IMG/VR virus record: IMGVR_UViG_3300047469_000408
Span: 1-51,969 of that record
DNA: 51,969 bases
Source of the DNA: a virus
Direction: 5' to 3' (one strand)
Shown: one piece after another, positions 17,283 to 25,714 of the stretch
Numbering within the stretch: position 1 is the stretch's first letter
How the letters are laid out: every line of letters starts with the position of its first letter
Made by a program: the position numbers and the translations under genes
Notes under the pieces: model-generated
The model's input: only the letters and a program-made list of their open reading frames with translations
Database searches by the model: none
Told to the model about the DNA's origin: nothing

Positions 17283-17594
17283 ATGCGGTGGATCGAAATT
17301 GAAAGCGTTCCAGGAAAGAAAATGCCCCAGTGGCAGCGCTCAGCTGGGCTGGGTGATGACGGAACCGTGTATGCCCCGGCAGCCATGGCCGGTAATGAAC
17401 AAGCGGTCATGCTCTGCGCCGGTTATGACGGCATTGCATTGCTGAGCTACCTCAACCATGTATTTGTTTCTACCGATTGGCTATCGAAGGAATACCCTCA
17501 CCTGGAGGGGCTGTGTGATTCGATAGTGAGAAAAGTGAATCGAATCGCCGACGAAGCCGCGAACTCCGAGGCGCAGGCTGAGCCAGATGATTAA
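17283..17594 (+). CDS. Plus-strand hypothetical protein in the baseplate operon (probable moron), 103 aa
   Basis: Starts MRWIEIESVPGKKMPQWQRS with a strong AGGAGG site 5 bases upstream. It is acidic and soluble, with a central FVSTDWLSKEYPHLEGLCDS. It runs against the flanking baseplate genes and its stop overlaps the end of gpV by 4 bases. This suggests an added gene expressed independently of the late operon, perhaps from the prophage. The family is not recognised. Confidence 0.72.
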   Translation: MRWIEIESVPGKKMPQWQRSAGLGDDGTVYAPAAMAGNEQAVMLCAGYDGIALLSYLNHVFVSTDWLSKEYPHLEGLCDSIVRKVNRIADEAANSEAQAEPDD

Positions 17595-18124
17595 TGAATG
17601 TGGTTCTTTGAGTTGCCTCCCACATCTATAATTGCTCCCGTTGCATTGATATCGCCATTCACTTGCAGGTCACCATTCAAGGTGACCTTTGGGATGTTCA
17701 ATGTAGCCGAAGGCGCCTTGACCACTACCGGCTCTCCCGCTTCAACCGTAATGTTACGGCCGCATTTCAGAAGCAACGCCCCCACCGCATCCAACGCCAT
17801 CACCCCAGCGGCACGGTCATAAGTCATTACCGTGCCATCGCTGAACCGCACGTAGTCTGTGTCTTCATCAATAACGGGCGGCGGTTCAGCGGTCGAGTAG
17901 ATCCCGCCCAGATAGACACCACCTACACCATCAGCATCGAGCAGCACTGCCACTTGTTCGCCGAGTTCAGGCATCAATGATCGGCGTTGCGTACCCTGCG
18001 TGTTGCGCTGGGGTACGTTGAGCCAGTAGCTCTCCACTCCATCGCGATCATCCAGGCGCACGCGGATACGGCAAGTCAAGTAATCCACGGCGCTGATTTC
18101 ACCGTACTCCAGTTCAACACTCAT
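17591..18124 (-). CDS. Baseplate spike protein V
   Basis: 177 residues of the gpV/Mu gp45 family: an N-terminal OB-fold (MSVELEYGEISAVDYLTCRI), a middle GEQVAVLLDADGVGGVYLGG, and a C-terminal beta-helix-like repeat (VTLNGDLQVNGDINATGAII) ending NSKNHIH. The terminal histidines probably bind the iron ion of the spike tip. The protein pierces the outer membrane during infection. Confidence 0.9.
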   Translation of the reverse strand: MSVELEYGEISAVDYLTCRIRVRLDDRDGVESYWLNVPQRNTQGTQRRSLMPELGEQVAVLLDADGVGGVYLGGIYSTAEPPPVIDEDTDYVRFSDGTVMTYDRAAGVMALDAVGALLLKCGRNITVEAGEPVVVKAPSATLNIPKVTLNGDLQVNGDINATGAIIDVGGNSKNHIH

Positions 18125-18142
18125 TTACGTGACTTTTCATTG

Positions 18143-19252
18143 TTAGGAGACCACTTCGTGCTGAACACCGTAGGTCGACAGGGCCAAGTCAGGATGCGAG
18201 TTTTCCAGTGTCATCGAGATCAAAGGTGCAGACACGCGGCAGACTGATTTGTCGACTGTGTAGCCGTTTCGAGTTATCCGGTGTTGCGAGGACATGATTA
18301 GGTAATTACCGCCGAGTTTGCCCGCCGCCACCAAGGTCACCACGTTGCCACTGACCAGGTTGGGGCGACCCATCGCTCCCCAGCTGCCAGTCGTGCGTTC
18401 GCGGTTAGCCTTCGCCAGTTCGGCCTTTGCTTTTGCCTTGGATTCTTCAGCAGAAGCGCTGCGCTTGCGGCTTTTCTTGGTATCGCCGCTGGTGGTGACT
18501 TTGCTCAGGCTACTGGGCACCGCGTTGGTTTCGCTATTTTCGATTTTGTAGGCGATCAGTTGTTTCTGCGCAGGGTCCTTATGTTTGACTTCGACGGCCT
18601 GGGGCACGCTCTTGATCTGATCGCGCAGATTCACCTTGCTCAAGTCCTTGAGCACCAGCGTGGCCACCGGAGCCCCCTTGGCCAATTCACTAATGGCATG
18701 AAAGACCATGCGATTGCCCGTTACCTTAAAGGCATAGTCATACTCGGCCGCCAGGTTACGCAGGAACAACAGATCGGACTCCTGCTGGGTCAGCCGATCG
18801 AGTTTGATCGGCTCGATACTACCGATTAACTCAAGCCCCTGGCGTGTCGCGATCTGCTTGGCCACGGCATCCAGTGTGGTGTTTTCATAAGCGTGGTGTT
18901 CATTGGTCCGCAACGCCGCTTTAATGCCGGTGGCCAGACCATGAATGGTGATCGTCGAGGGCGGGCAATTTAGCTCAACCTCATCGATCTCAAAACGGGC
19001 AAGAGCGCGGAGCGGCTCGCCTTGCCAACCAATGGACAAGGTCAAGCTGTCACCGTGTCCTGGATACCACTGATCACGCCATTTGCCTTCGGTGTCCTCC
19101 AGTTCGACCTCCAGGCTGTCAGCCTGACCCGTGAGGAAGTCGGTATAGGACAAAGAGAGCAAGTGCTGGCTGACGTTATGGGTGATGTTGCGTTGCTGAT
19201 AGGTCAATACGAAGCGCGCTTCTGGCACCTGCGTGGGAATTATCGCATCCAT
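18143..19252 (-). CDS. Tail hub protein D (phage late control gene D family)
   Basis: 369 residues of the P2 gpD/Mu gp44 family, which forms the baseplate hub at the end of the tail tube. Signatures are LLSLSYTDFLTGQADSLEVE near residue 30 and a FLRNLAAEYDYAFKVTGNRM segment. A lysine/alanine-rich coiled stretch (EESKAKAKAELAKANRERTT) follows, as is common in the family. Despite the name it is structural, not a regulator. It overlaps the X gene by 13 bases. Confidence 0.9.
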   Translation of the reverse strand: MDAIIPTQVPEARFVLTYQQRNITHNVSQHLLSLSYTDFLTGQADSLEVELEDTEGKWRDQWYPGHGDSLTLSIGWQGEPLRALARFEIDEVELNCPPSTITIHGLATGIKAALRTNEHHAYENTTLDAVAKQIATRQGLELIGSIEPIKLDRLTQQESDLLFLRNLAAEYDYAFKVTGNRMVFHAISELAKGAPVATLVLKDLSKVNLRDQIKSVPQAVEVKHKDPAQKQLIAYKIENSETNAVPSSLSKVTTSGDTKKSRKRSASAEESKAKAKAELAKANRERTTGSWGAMGRPNLVSGNVVTLVAAGKLGGNYLIMSSQHRITRNGYTVDKSVCRVSAPLISMTLENSHPDLALSTYGVQHEVVS

Positions 19253-19446
19253 GGTGGCAGATCCTCGGAAGTGGCTACTGGCTCCAGCATAGGGATGGCC
19301 AGCGTCAATCCTGCGGGCAGTGCAGCGGTGATCGGCACATGTTGGTTGGCTTCAACAATGGGTTGATAGCGGTGAGCGTCGCCGTAATATCGCCAAGCCA
19401 GTTGGTCCCAGCGTTCACCTTCGGTGGTGATATGCGGAATAAACAT
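19240..19446 (-). CDS. Tail protein X (LysM-like)
   Basis: 68 residues: EGERWDQLAWRYYGDAHRYQ and PLPAGLTLAIP-type LysM fold signature of P2 gpX. ATG at 19446 follows AGGAGG and overlaps the U gene stop. It is a small tail-completion or baseplate component. Confidence 0.9.
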   Translation of the reverse strand: MFIPHITTEGERWDQLAWRYYGDAHRYQPIVEANQHVPITAALPAGLTLAIPMLEPVATSEDLPPWMR

Positions 19447-20327
19447 CAAGCCCTCCTGGTCAGGACTTGCGCAGCCAAGCCCGCCAAGCGGGTACCGGCG
19501 CCATCCATCTTGGTGAGTGCTTGGTCGAGGACGTCCCTCGAAGCAGAAAATCGGTCGACAATGTTGCCCAGGTCGACCGGATTTAGACTGGCGCGGGCAC
19601 CCATCACGTTACCCAGTACATCCTCGCCCAGTCGTGCCAGGTCTGAACCGTTGTCGAGTAACCCTGCGGCGGTGGTTAACCCCTGCAATGGCTCGATGGC
19701 CCGTGCCGTGACGCCCAGCAATTGCGGAACTTGCCCGATGATCATTGATGGATTACCGCTCTTGATCGTCTCGTACAGGTTCTGACCGGCCTTCAGCATG
19801 TTGCCGGCTGTTTTTGCATAGCCGATCACCATCTGAGTGGTGCTGGGCGATGGTATCAGGCGCGAGATGAGTCCCGGCGACCCAGCGGTGGCGGCTGGAG
19901 TTCCGGTAAGGGCGGTGTCGAGCAAGCCCGGCCGGGCGACCTTGCGAGTAAACGCACCTGTGTATTCGGTCAGGCTGAGTTGAACGGTGGCAGCCTTGAT
20001 CTGCCCGACGGCCGTGGCACGGCGAATAGCATTGCTAATATCTTTGATGACGTAGGCGCCCAGGTATTCACCGCTGCCCATGACGAAGGCCAACGGCTCA
20101 TGCTTTCTCTTGGCCTGGCGCAGTGCCTGTAGACGCTTCTCGGGGTCACCTAACACCGAATGCAATTCAATGGTCAGTTTGCATTGATCCAGCCCTTCAC
20201 CGATCCACTCCAGTAGCGGTTTACCTTGGATGCGCGCATGTTCTGCCCAATCGGCCGAGCCGCTTTGCTCCATGCCAGTTATGCCACCGGCGACGGTGAA
20301 TTCAATCTCTCCCAGGATGGCAAACAT
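19446..20327 (-). CDS. Tail protein U / DNA-circularisation-N-like (Mu gp43 position)
   Basis: 293 residues. The first 140 resemble P2 gpU: GEIEFTVAGGITGMEQSGSA, then EWIGEGLDQCKLTIELHSVL and GSGEYLGAYVIKDISNAI. A helical C-terminal extension follows. It lies directly after the tape measure gene with overlapping TGATG, the usual place for the tail terminator or hub-linker protein. Confidence 0.85.
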   Translation of the reverse strand: MFAILGEIEFTVAGGITGMEQSGSADWAEHARIQGKPLLEWIGEGLDQCKLTIELHSVLGDPEKRLQALRQAKRKHEPLAFVMGSGEYLGAYVIKDISNAIRRATAVGQIKAATVQLSLTEYTGAFTRKVARPGLLDTALTGTPAATAGSPGLISRLIPSPSTTQMVIGYAKTAGNMLKAGQNLYETIKSGNPSMIIGQVPQLLGVTARAIEPLQGLTTAAGLLDNGSDLARLGEDVLGNVMGARASLNPVDLGNIVDRFSASRDVLDQALTKMDGAGTRLAGLAAQVLTRRA

Positions 20328-23101
20328 CACGCAAATCCTTCATCAGATGGACCGTAGCTGCGGCGTCTTTTGTCGTGCTGATAACGCTCAATGAACCTGA
20401 CGAACTCGGTGTAACCAACCTGCAGTGCTTGACCAACTTGCTCCTGCACACCCGCACCACCAGGCACGTTGATCTGAGGCGAAAAGTTATATTCCGTTTT
20501 GCCTCCCATGCCTGCGGTCGCTCCTGAAGCAGTGCTCCCGGCATTGCCGAGCACGCTGGCTCTGGATACTTCTGTTGGATCGGGCGGTAGACGATTGGGT
20601 GTTGCGCGGGTTGGCGCGATTGGGTCCAGAGGTGATTTGTCGAATACGTTAGATAGAGAGATAACCGGGTTGGGCGGTAGACGACGGGGTGTTGAACGGG
20701 CTGGTGTAATTGGAACTAGAGGCGAGTTGGCGAAGACACCAGGTAGTGGCACAGCTGCAGCGATAGGCGGCGCCATATCGACGGCAGACTTCATCGCCAT
20801 GCCCAAGGCAGCCTTGCGCACCAGGTCAGATTGAGTGGTGATGCCAATGGCAGCGCCTTCACTGATGTTGGCGCCGTATCCCATAAAAACCCGGCTTGGC
20901 GACTGGATGCCGAGGGTCTCGGTAAACCAACCCTTGATCGAGGTGCCAACGCCAACCACCGATTCTTTCGCAGAGACCAACGCATTGCTGATGCCACTGA
21001 CCAGGCCGCTGATGATCATGCCGCCGAACTCAGTGAACTTGCCCGGCAGCTCGACGCCGAAGTAGTTCATCACCCCGGCAAAGGCTCTGTAGAACATACC
21101 GACCGGAGAAAAGTTAACGAGCAAACCCAAAATGCCTGAAAGACCACCACTGAAGCCGGCTTTGATCTCTGTCCACAAACCACCGAAAAAACCTTTAATC
21201 GGCTCCCAGTAGCGATAAACCAGGTAAGCCGCTACAGCGATCCCCGTCATCAGCAGGCCGATGGGGTTCATCAGCAAGGCTCGACCAAGCCAAAGAATGG
21301 CCTGACCGGCGAGCTTCAAACCGAATAACAAAGTGCCACCGAGAATCTTGCCCAGGAACAGACCGCCTCGCGCCACCATCATAAATGGGGCTCCCAATGC
21401 CATGGTCAATCCCTGCAAAAATACGCCGCTGTACTTGGCCACTGTGAGTAAACCGCCGCCAATACGGGTTAGGCCTGAGATAAATGGCGCGAACTTACCC
21501 ATCTGCCACATGCCGCGCAGTAAGGTCCACTTTGAAGACAGTGTTGTGATGGTGGTGCTCATGGCCACAAATGGCGAGAGCAACAGGTTGGCGCCGTAGG
21601 CAACGCCGATGAAAGCCAACTTGCCGAGCAACAGGCCACCGACCAGGCCGATGACACCTTTGATAAGGGCAGGGTTTTCACCGGCCCAGGTGGCGAAGGA
21701 CTGCATCACCGGGACGACAGCTTTCGTTACATCGACGAGTGCTGGCAACAGTGTGCTGCCGATGGTAATTCCGATCTCCGAAAGATTGATCGTCAGCGCT
21801 TTTAGCTGTTCCTTCGGACTTTCCATCCGTTTTTTCCAGTCAGCGTCAAGCCCTCCCTTGTCGGCCGCATCCATGCTGCCCTGCTGGATACCGGCGAGAT
21901 CTTTTCTGTTAGCCATGGCCGGGCGAATGAATGACAGCACCTGTTGGTCGGCAAACAACTCACCCAGCTTGTAGGCTTCATTTAAACGATTGAGCGCAAT
22001 CTGACGTTCTTCGTCGTCCTTGATCGCCATCGCACTTTGAAACTTGCCAGCGGCCTCTGGCCCCTTAGTTCCGACATAGTTAGTAATGACCTCCAGCATT
22101 GCCTGGACAGGTGTGAACCCTTTCCCAACCAAGTTTTTCATCGACGAAGTGAGATCGATGCCAGCACCCTCGAAGGACTTCAGGGTGTCCTTCGCGGTGA
22201 GTTTCGAGAGGAAATTTTTGAAGTTGTTGGCTGCTTCATCGTTGCTGCCAGCGCCTCGGCGAGCGATTTGTAACGAGGCACCAATCTCGGCAATGGCGCG
22301 CTCACCAGTCACGCCAAGAGCTGCGAACTGAGGCGTGAGCTGCGGTAGCCATTTGGCCATGTCCTTCAATTCGAACTTGCCGCTTTTGCCAGCAAAGGCC
22401 AGCATGTTCATCGAGCGTTCAAGTCCTGCGGCGCTGATACCGAGGTTGTCATTTAAAGCGATGGCCACCGAGCCGAGGTCGTCCATGCTGGCGCGAGTGG
22501 CCGTAGCCGTTTTGGCCAGTACGGGAGCATAAGCAGCAAGTTCTTTAGCACTGGAAATCCCACCAGCGATCAAAACCGCTGTACCTGCGGCGACTTCAGT
22601 TTGGGTTTGATTCCACTTCAGTGCAGCGCCCCGCATTACATTGCTGAGCGGTGCTTCCTCTTCAGCATTGAAGCCACCGGTAATCGCGATGTCATTGGTC
22701 TTGTCTTTGAAATCGATGGCAGTACGCATCGACTGCACAATGGGCGCACCAATAACAGCCGCTGTACCCACCGTTTCCATGGCCTGGCCACGCAACTCAC
22801 CACGTTTGTTTTTGAGTGTTTCGCCCCTGGCGATGCTGGTGTTGAGAAGGTCTTGCTTGGCCTTCAGTTGATCAATCGTGCGCCCGACCTGGTCGTACTG
22901 CCGACGCATGCGCTCGATGCCGAAACCACCGCGTGCTACCGATGCCGCCAGCTCCGTGCCAATGAGTTTCTGTTTGGCCGTTAATCCGTCAGTGGCACGA
23001 CCGAGCTGTTGCACGGTCGACTTAGCCGAACCAAATGCGGCACTCAGGCTGCCAGAAACAGCGGCGCCGATCTTTAACCCAATCAGAACTTCATTAGCCA
23101 T
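20327..23101 (-). CDS. Tail tape measure protein
   Basis: 924 residues. The N-terminal region is coiled and charged (GLKIGAAVSGSLSAAFGSAK through RMRRQYDQVGRTIDQLKAKQ). The conserved TMP core is DFKDKTNDIAITGGFN with AALGVTGERAIAEIGASLQI. Hydrophobic segments lie in the middle (GVIGLVGGLLLGKLAFIGVA and MNPIGLLMTGIAVAAYLVYR), and a proline-rich C-terminal region holds two related RxTPxRLPPxP repeats. Length suggests a tail of roughly 140 nm by the common 0.15 nm per residue rule. Confidence 0.93.
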   Translation of the reverse strand: MANEVLIGLKIGAAVSGSLSAAFGSAKSTVQQLGRATDGLTAKQKLIGTELAASVARGGFGIERMRRQYDQVGRTIDQLKAKQDLLNTSIARGETLKNKRGELRGQAMETVGTAAVIGAPIVQSMRTAIDFKDKTNDIAITGGFNAEEEAPLSNVMRGAALKWNQTQTEVAAGTAVLIAGGISSAKELAAYAPVLAKTATATRASMDDLGSVAIALNDNLGISAAGLERSMNMLAFAGKSGKFELKDMAKWLPQLTPQFAALGVTGERAIAEIGASLQIARRGAGSNDEAANNFKNFLSKLTAKDTLKSFEGAGIDLTSSMKNLVGKGFTPVQAMLEVITNYVGTKGPEAAGKFQSAMAIKDDEERQIALNRLNEAYKLGELFADQQVLSFIRPAMANRKDLAGIQQGSMDAADKGGLDADWKKRMESPKEQLKALTINLSEIGITIGSTLLPALVDVTKAVVPVMQSFATWAGENPALIKGVIGLVGGLLLGKLAFIGVAYGANLLLSPFVAMSTTITTLSSKWTLLRGMWQMGKFAPFISGLTRIGGGLLTVAKYSGVFLQGLTMALGAPFMMVARGGLFLGKILGGTLLFGLKLAGQAILWLGRALLMNPIGLLMTGIAVAAYLVYRYWEPIKGFFGGLWTEIKAGFSGGLSGILGLLVNFSPVGMFYRAFAGVMNYFGVELPGKFTEFGGMIISGLVSGISNALVSAKESVVGVGTSIKGWFTETLGIQSPSRVFMGYGANISEGAAIGITTQSDLVRKAALGMAMKSAVDMAPPIAAAVPLPGVFANSPLVPITPARSTPRRLPPNPVISLSNVFDKSPLDPIAPTRATPNRLPPDPTEVSRASVLGNAGSTASGATAGMGGKTEYNFSPQINVPGGAGVQEQVGQALQVGYTEFVRFIERYQHDKRRRSYGPSDEGFA

Positions 23102-23120
23102 AATTTGCTACGCTGTGAGC

Positions 23121-23381
23121 ATGTTTGAGAAGACCGCTTTACGCACCGCTAAAACCCTCTATGCACTGGCCATCGGCGTCGGTGTGATCTGGCTTGCCTG
23201 GCTATGCCTGACGAATCTGCCAGTGTGGGCGGCGGTTTTGATGTTCTGTCTGGGGCTGCCGGTGCTTGCCCTGGTGGCCGCCCCTGTTGCAGCGGGCGGT
23301 GCCTTGTTGGCGGGTGTGGTGGTCGGGCTGACAGTAACGATCAGCTCCTCATTTTCTCGGCGAGTTCGATACGACGATTGA
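23121..23381 (+). CDS. Small two-helix membrane protein on the plus strand (probable moron)
   Basis: 86 residues: short basic N-terminus MFEKTALRTAKTLYALAIG, two or three hydrophobic helices (GVIWLAWLCL, AAVLMFCLGLPVLALVAAPV, GGALLAGVVVGLTVTI), then a charged tail RRVRYDD. It lies between the tape measure start and the tail chaperone, opposite to both, and its 3' end overlaps the chaperone extension frame by 41 bases. Weak ribosome site (GTGAG). It may be an inner-membrane superinfection-exclusion type protein, but this is only inference from position and topology. Confidence 0.6.
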   Translation: MFEKTALRTAKTLYALAIGVGVIWLAWLCLTNLPVWAAVLMFCLGLPVLALVAAPVAAGGALLAGVVVGLTVTISSSFSRRVRYDD

Positions 23382-23508
23382 TTTCGCGCTTACACGTATC
23401 AACCCACCGCCAGTAGTCCACCATGTCCAGTCGGACAATTTCAGACGGCTGCATCCTCAGCACGAGCAACAGTGCCTCGTCCCAGGACTGCAGCAAGGTC
23501 TCCTCCAT
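23341..23508 (-). CDS. Tail assembly chaperone extension (gpE-like, probably by frameshift)
   Basis: 55 residues from an internal ATG: MEETLLQSWDEALLLVLRMQ, then MVDYWRWVDTCKREINRRIE. This has the look of P2 gpE+E' C-terminal chaperone domains. It overlaps the end of the preceding chaperone gene by 68 bases in the +1 (equivalently -2) frame and its frame is open for 200 bases further upstream. Mu-like phages are known to make such a product by a programmed frameshift of the same sense. No slippery site was pinned down, and independent initiation at 23508 is also possible. Confidence 0.75.
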   Translation of the reverse strand: MEETLLQSWDEALLLVLRMQPSEIVRLDMVDYWRWVDTCKREINRRIELAEKMRS

Positions 23509-23755
23509 TGGACATTTCCCGCAACACCTCGGTGGCTGACTTTGAGTCAGCAATATCGAATTCGCCGAGGTCCTCCAGGGTAATGCCCAGCATATTGGAT
23601 ACGAGCATGTCTTCCATGGCGCCTTCGTCTTTGGTGACGGCCTGTGCGGCGCTGATGTCTTTGCGTTTGAGGCGCTTGATAGGCAGCTTCGAGATCGTCT
23701 CGCCGCTGGCACTCTTGAAAGGGAATTTGAGGGTCAAACTGATTGTTTCTGCCAT
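23441..23755 (-). CDS. Tail assembly chaperone (Mu gp41-like)
   Basis: 104 residues. MAETISLTLKFPFKSASGET and LKRKDISAAQAVTKDEGAME match the FluMu gp41/tail chaperone family located between tube and tape measure genes. ATG at 23755 follows CTGGAGCAGTAAAG. The late-element copy at 23832 lies 77 bases upstream. It guides tube polymerisation around the tape measure. Confidence 0.88.
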   Translation of the reverse strand: MAETISLTLKFPFKSASGETISKLPIKRLKRKDISAAQAVTKDEGAMEDMLVSNMLGITLEDLGEFDIADSKSATEVLREMSNGGDLAAVLGRGTVARAEDAAV

Positions 23756-23800
23756 CTTTACTGCTCCAGGTTGTCGGTCTGATCGACTGCTATGAACGAG

Positions 23801-23880
23801 CCCTGAGCATCGCACCTGACCGTGGCGCTGACTTTTAATCGAGTTTAAAGAGAGGTCCCGTACGATGGCGGGGCTTCGGG
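23801..23880. repeat. 80-bp direct repeat, copy 1
   Basis: About 89% identical by eye to 24383-24461. It includes CCCTGAGCATCGC, GTGGCGCTGA, the late element and ACGATGGCGGGGCTTCGG. The two copies flank the 98-residue gene at 24057-24353, suggesting duplication of a promoter cassette or insertion of that gene with it. Confidence 0.8.
23832..23853 (-). promoter_or_regulatory. Late-element copy 2 before the tail chaperone
   Basis: Same 22-base element as at 17241; the tail chaperone ATG (23755) lies 77 bases downstream on the minus strand. Confidence 0.65.
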
Positions 23881-24056
23881 TTGCGGCCCCGCCCTTCAAC
23901 TCGCAACGCTTTAAAAGCTCGGCGTCATGGCTTGCTTGATCGCTGGCTGCATCCTAGACCTACTGTAGTAGCGGCATACCAAATCACACTCCGATGCGGC
24001 CTGGTGCTGAGAAGTACCAGTTGCCGGGATCGTCAGGTTGATGTGGCACTGTTTAT

Positions 24057-24353
24057 TCAGTCGAGCGGGAGCTCTACCGCTTCGCTTCCGCTTTCCATTA
24101 CGCCAAGCGCCGCTTGGTCGAACGCGAGATGGATCGGAGTAGCGCCTTGTTCATCCTCCCGCTCAAGCTCCCCCGCCAACTGCTTGAGGAACTGCTTGCG
24201 ATCGATGATCTTGCAGGGCTCGCCATCTTCATTTTTGGCGGGCCAGGTAACTGCCATCTCCGTAATGTTGCAGAGACAATCGATCCCGATTCGGATCACA
24301 AGGTGGTCGCCTTCGATGCTAACTGACAGTGCTTCTTGGGATGGTTCGTTCAT
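24057..24353 (-). CDS. Hypothetical phage protein, 98 aa
   Basis: Begins MNEPSQEALSVSIEGDHLVI and continues with WPAKNEDGEPCKIIDRKQFL; acidic and soluble. I do not recognise it. It is bracketed by the two 80-bp repeats and preceded by the late element 61 bases upstream, so it is probably transcribed late as a small accessory cassette. No good ribosome site is visible. Confidence 0.6.
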   Translation of the reverse strand: MNEPSQEALSVSIEGDHLVIRIGIDCLCNITEMAVTWPAKNEDGEPCKIIDRKQFLKQLAGELEREDEQGATPIHLAFDQAALGVMESGSEAVELPLD

Positions 24354-24382
24354 GTAGTTGTGCTCGGGTGTGGGAGAAGGTC

Positions 24383-24461
24383 CCCTGAGCATCGCGCCTA
24401 GTCGTGGCGCTGAATTTTAATCGAGTTTAAAGAGAAGCCCCGCACGATGGCGGGGCTTCGG
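24383..24461. repeat. 80-bp direct repeat, copy 2
   Basis: Partner of 23801-23880. This copy retains a perfect hairpin AAGCCCCGC/GCGGGGCTT at 24435-24458 that is mismatched in copy 1. The hairpin abuts the late element and could end minus-strand transcription arriving from the preceding gene. Confidence 0.8.
24414..24435 (-). promoter_or_regulatory. Late-element copy 3 before the 98-aa gene
   Basis: Same element; differs at the first base (A for C). Lies 61 bases upstream of the ATG at 24353 on the minus strand. Confidence 0.65.
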
Positions 24462-24509
24462 TTTTCGTCCTGGCGGCTCCGATCCGTTGGAGCTAGTCCT
24501 GGTAATACT

Positions 24510-24746
24510 TCAACATTGAGGGCAGCCCCGGCAGCGACACTTGGGCGTGACCTGATAACGGCCGGTCGCCAGCGTCATACTTAGCGCCTCAATCAAAATT
24601 TCTTTCGGGGTTCCCTCCAGAACCTTGCCCCAGTAATGTTGCGCACGCATGAAATCGATATCACGACGTACCTGCATGTCGATGCTGTTCATTATCTCAC
24701 CGCGAGTTTTCGCTCTTGCTTGCTGTTCTTCTGGAGTCAAGGACAT
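24510..24746 (-). CDS. Small cysteine-tailed hypothetical protein, 78 aa
   Basis: Starts MSLTPEEQQARAKTRGEIMN with GGAGG 6 bases upstream; ends in a cysteine cluster KCRCRGCPQC. The helical middle resembles small phage accessory proteins but is not assigned. Its ATG overlaps the ATG of the divergent plus-strand gene in one CATG. Confidence 0.6.
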   Translation of the reverse strand: MSLTPEEQQARAKTRGEIMNSIDMQVRRDIDFMRAQHYWGKVLEGTPKEILIEALSMTLATGRYQVTPKCRCRGCPQC

Positions 24747-25188
24747 GACCACCTCCAATATCAAACGATTCGACGAACTCACCGGCCAGATATTCGGTGT
24801 TTTATATGAGAGTTTTCCGGTACCACATCATCTGCTGCTGAAAGATCTCATGCCTGAGGGATATTCATTCGACGAGTTCTTTGGACAAGATATTCCTAAT
24901 GAACATGGAGATTTTCTGTTTGCCTGTGTCGATTGGCTAGCCGAATCGGGTTACCTGCGGTTCAAAGAGAAAGTGCACGCTACCGGCTACACGGGAGGTG
25001 TTCTTACTGCCAAAGGTCTTGAGGTGCTGAAGGCTACCCCTGATAGCCTCAGCACCGAATCAAGCCTTGGTGATCAGTTGGTTGACGCGACCAAGACAGG
25101 CGCCAAAGGCGTGATTGGTAACCTCGCCGGACAAGCCCTGTCCATCGGCGTCAAGTTTGCCACTAATCACTTCGGTCTACCTGGCTAA
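24745..25188 (+). CDS. Plus-strand hypothetical protein (probable moron), 147 aa
   Basis: Starts MTTSNIKRFDELTGQIFGVL with GGAG 9 bases upstream. Its C-terminal third (TKTGAKGVIGNLAGQALSIG) looks like a glycine-rich amphipathic helix. VDWLAESGYLRFKEKVHATG in the middle resembles a winged-helix reader of the kind found in small regulators, but this is uncertain. It converges with the tail tube gene, leaving one base between stops. Opposite orientation to all neighbours suggests independent expression. Confidence 0.7.
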   Translation: MTTSNIKRFDELTGQIFGVLYESFPVPHHLLLKDLMPEGYSFDEFFGQDIPNEHGDFLFACVDWLAESGYLRFKEKVHATGYTGGVLTAKGLEVLKATPDSLSTESSLGDQLVDATKTGAKGVIGNLAGQALSIGVKFATNHFGLPG

Positions 25189-25189
25189 C

Positions 25190-25714
25190 TCACGCCTGCC
25201 CCATGTTCTGCCTGTACTTGGCCAACTGATCCTCACCGCCCACGCGGAAGATGTTGGCCAGGTAATCCAGCAACACCACCTCTTGCCCATCGAGGACCTG
25301 TCGGACATACGTCGCCGAAAACGGCGTCTCGTACTTGGTCGGGTCTCGCGGTTTGTGACTGCCCAGCTGATACTCCTTGCCGGTGATGGTCATCACCGTG
25401 ACCAACGCGATCTCATTCACTAAACCGCCGTTGTTGAAGACCTGAACGTTGGAGCGGCACTGTAACTGGACGCTCTTGAAGGGCGTGACCAGCTTGACTG
25501 CGGCATCGTAGTACATGCTGTTCCAGGTGATCTTGCCTTCCAGCTTGTCGATCCCGTCAGGCAGCTCGATGAGGCCAACCATGCCCAGCCCCTGAAAGTC
25601 ACTGGTCACAGCCTTGATCGAGCCGAGGTCGATCTCTTCGGCGCGGCCTAAAAAGCTCGCGCCATCAAGATAGATCGTGGCGTTGGAAACACGGTGCGCA
25701 CTAAAGCCTGCCAT
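25190..25714 (-). CDS. Tail tube protein
   Basis: 174 residues of the Mu gpM family: MAGFSAHRVSNATIYLDGAS, then GLIELPDGIDKLEGKITWNS and YQLGSHKPRDPTKYETPFSA. It forms the inner tube of the contractile tail. It abuts the sheath gene in the usual sheath-tube order. Confidence 0.9.
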   Translation of the reverse strand: MAGFSAHRVSNATIYLDGASFLGRAEEIDLGSIKAVTSDFQGLGMVGLIELPDGIDKLEGKITWNSMYYDAAVKLVTPFKSVQLQCRSNVQVFNNGGLVNEIALVTVMTITGKEYQLGSHKPRDPTKYETPFSATYVRQVLDGQEVVLLDYLANIFRVGGEDQLAKYRQNMGQA

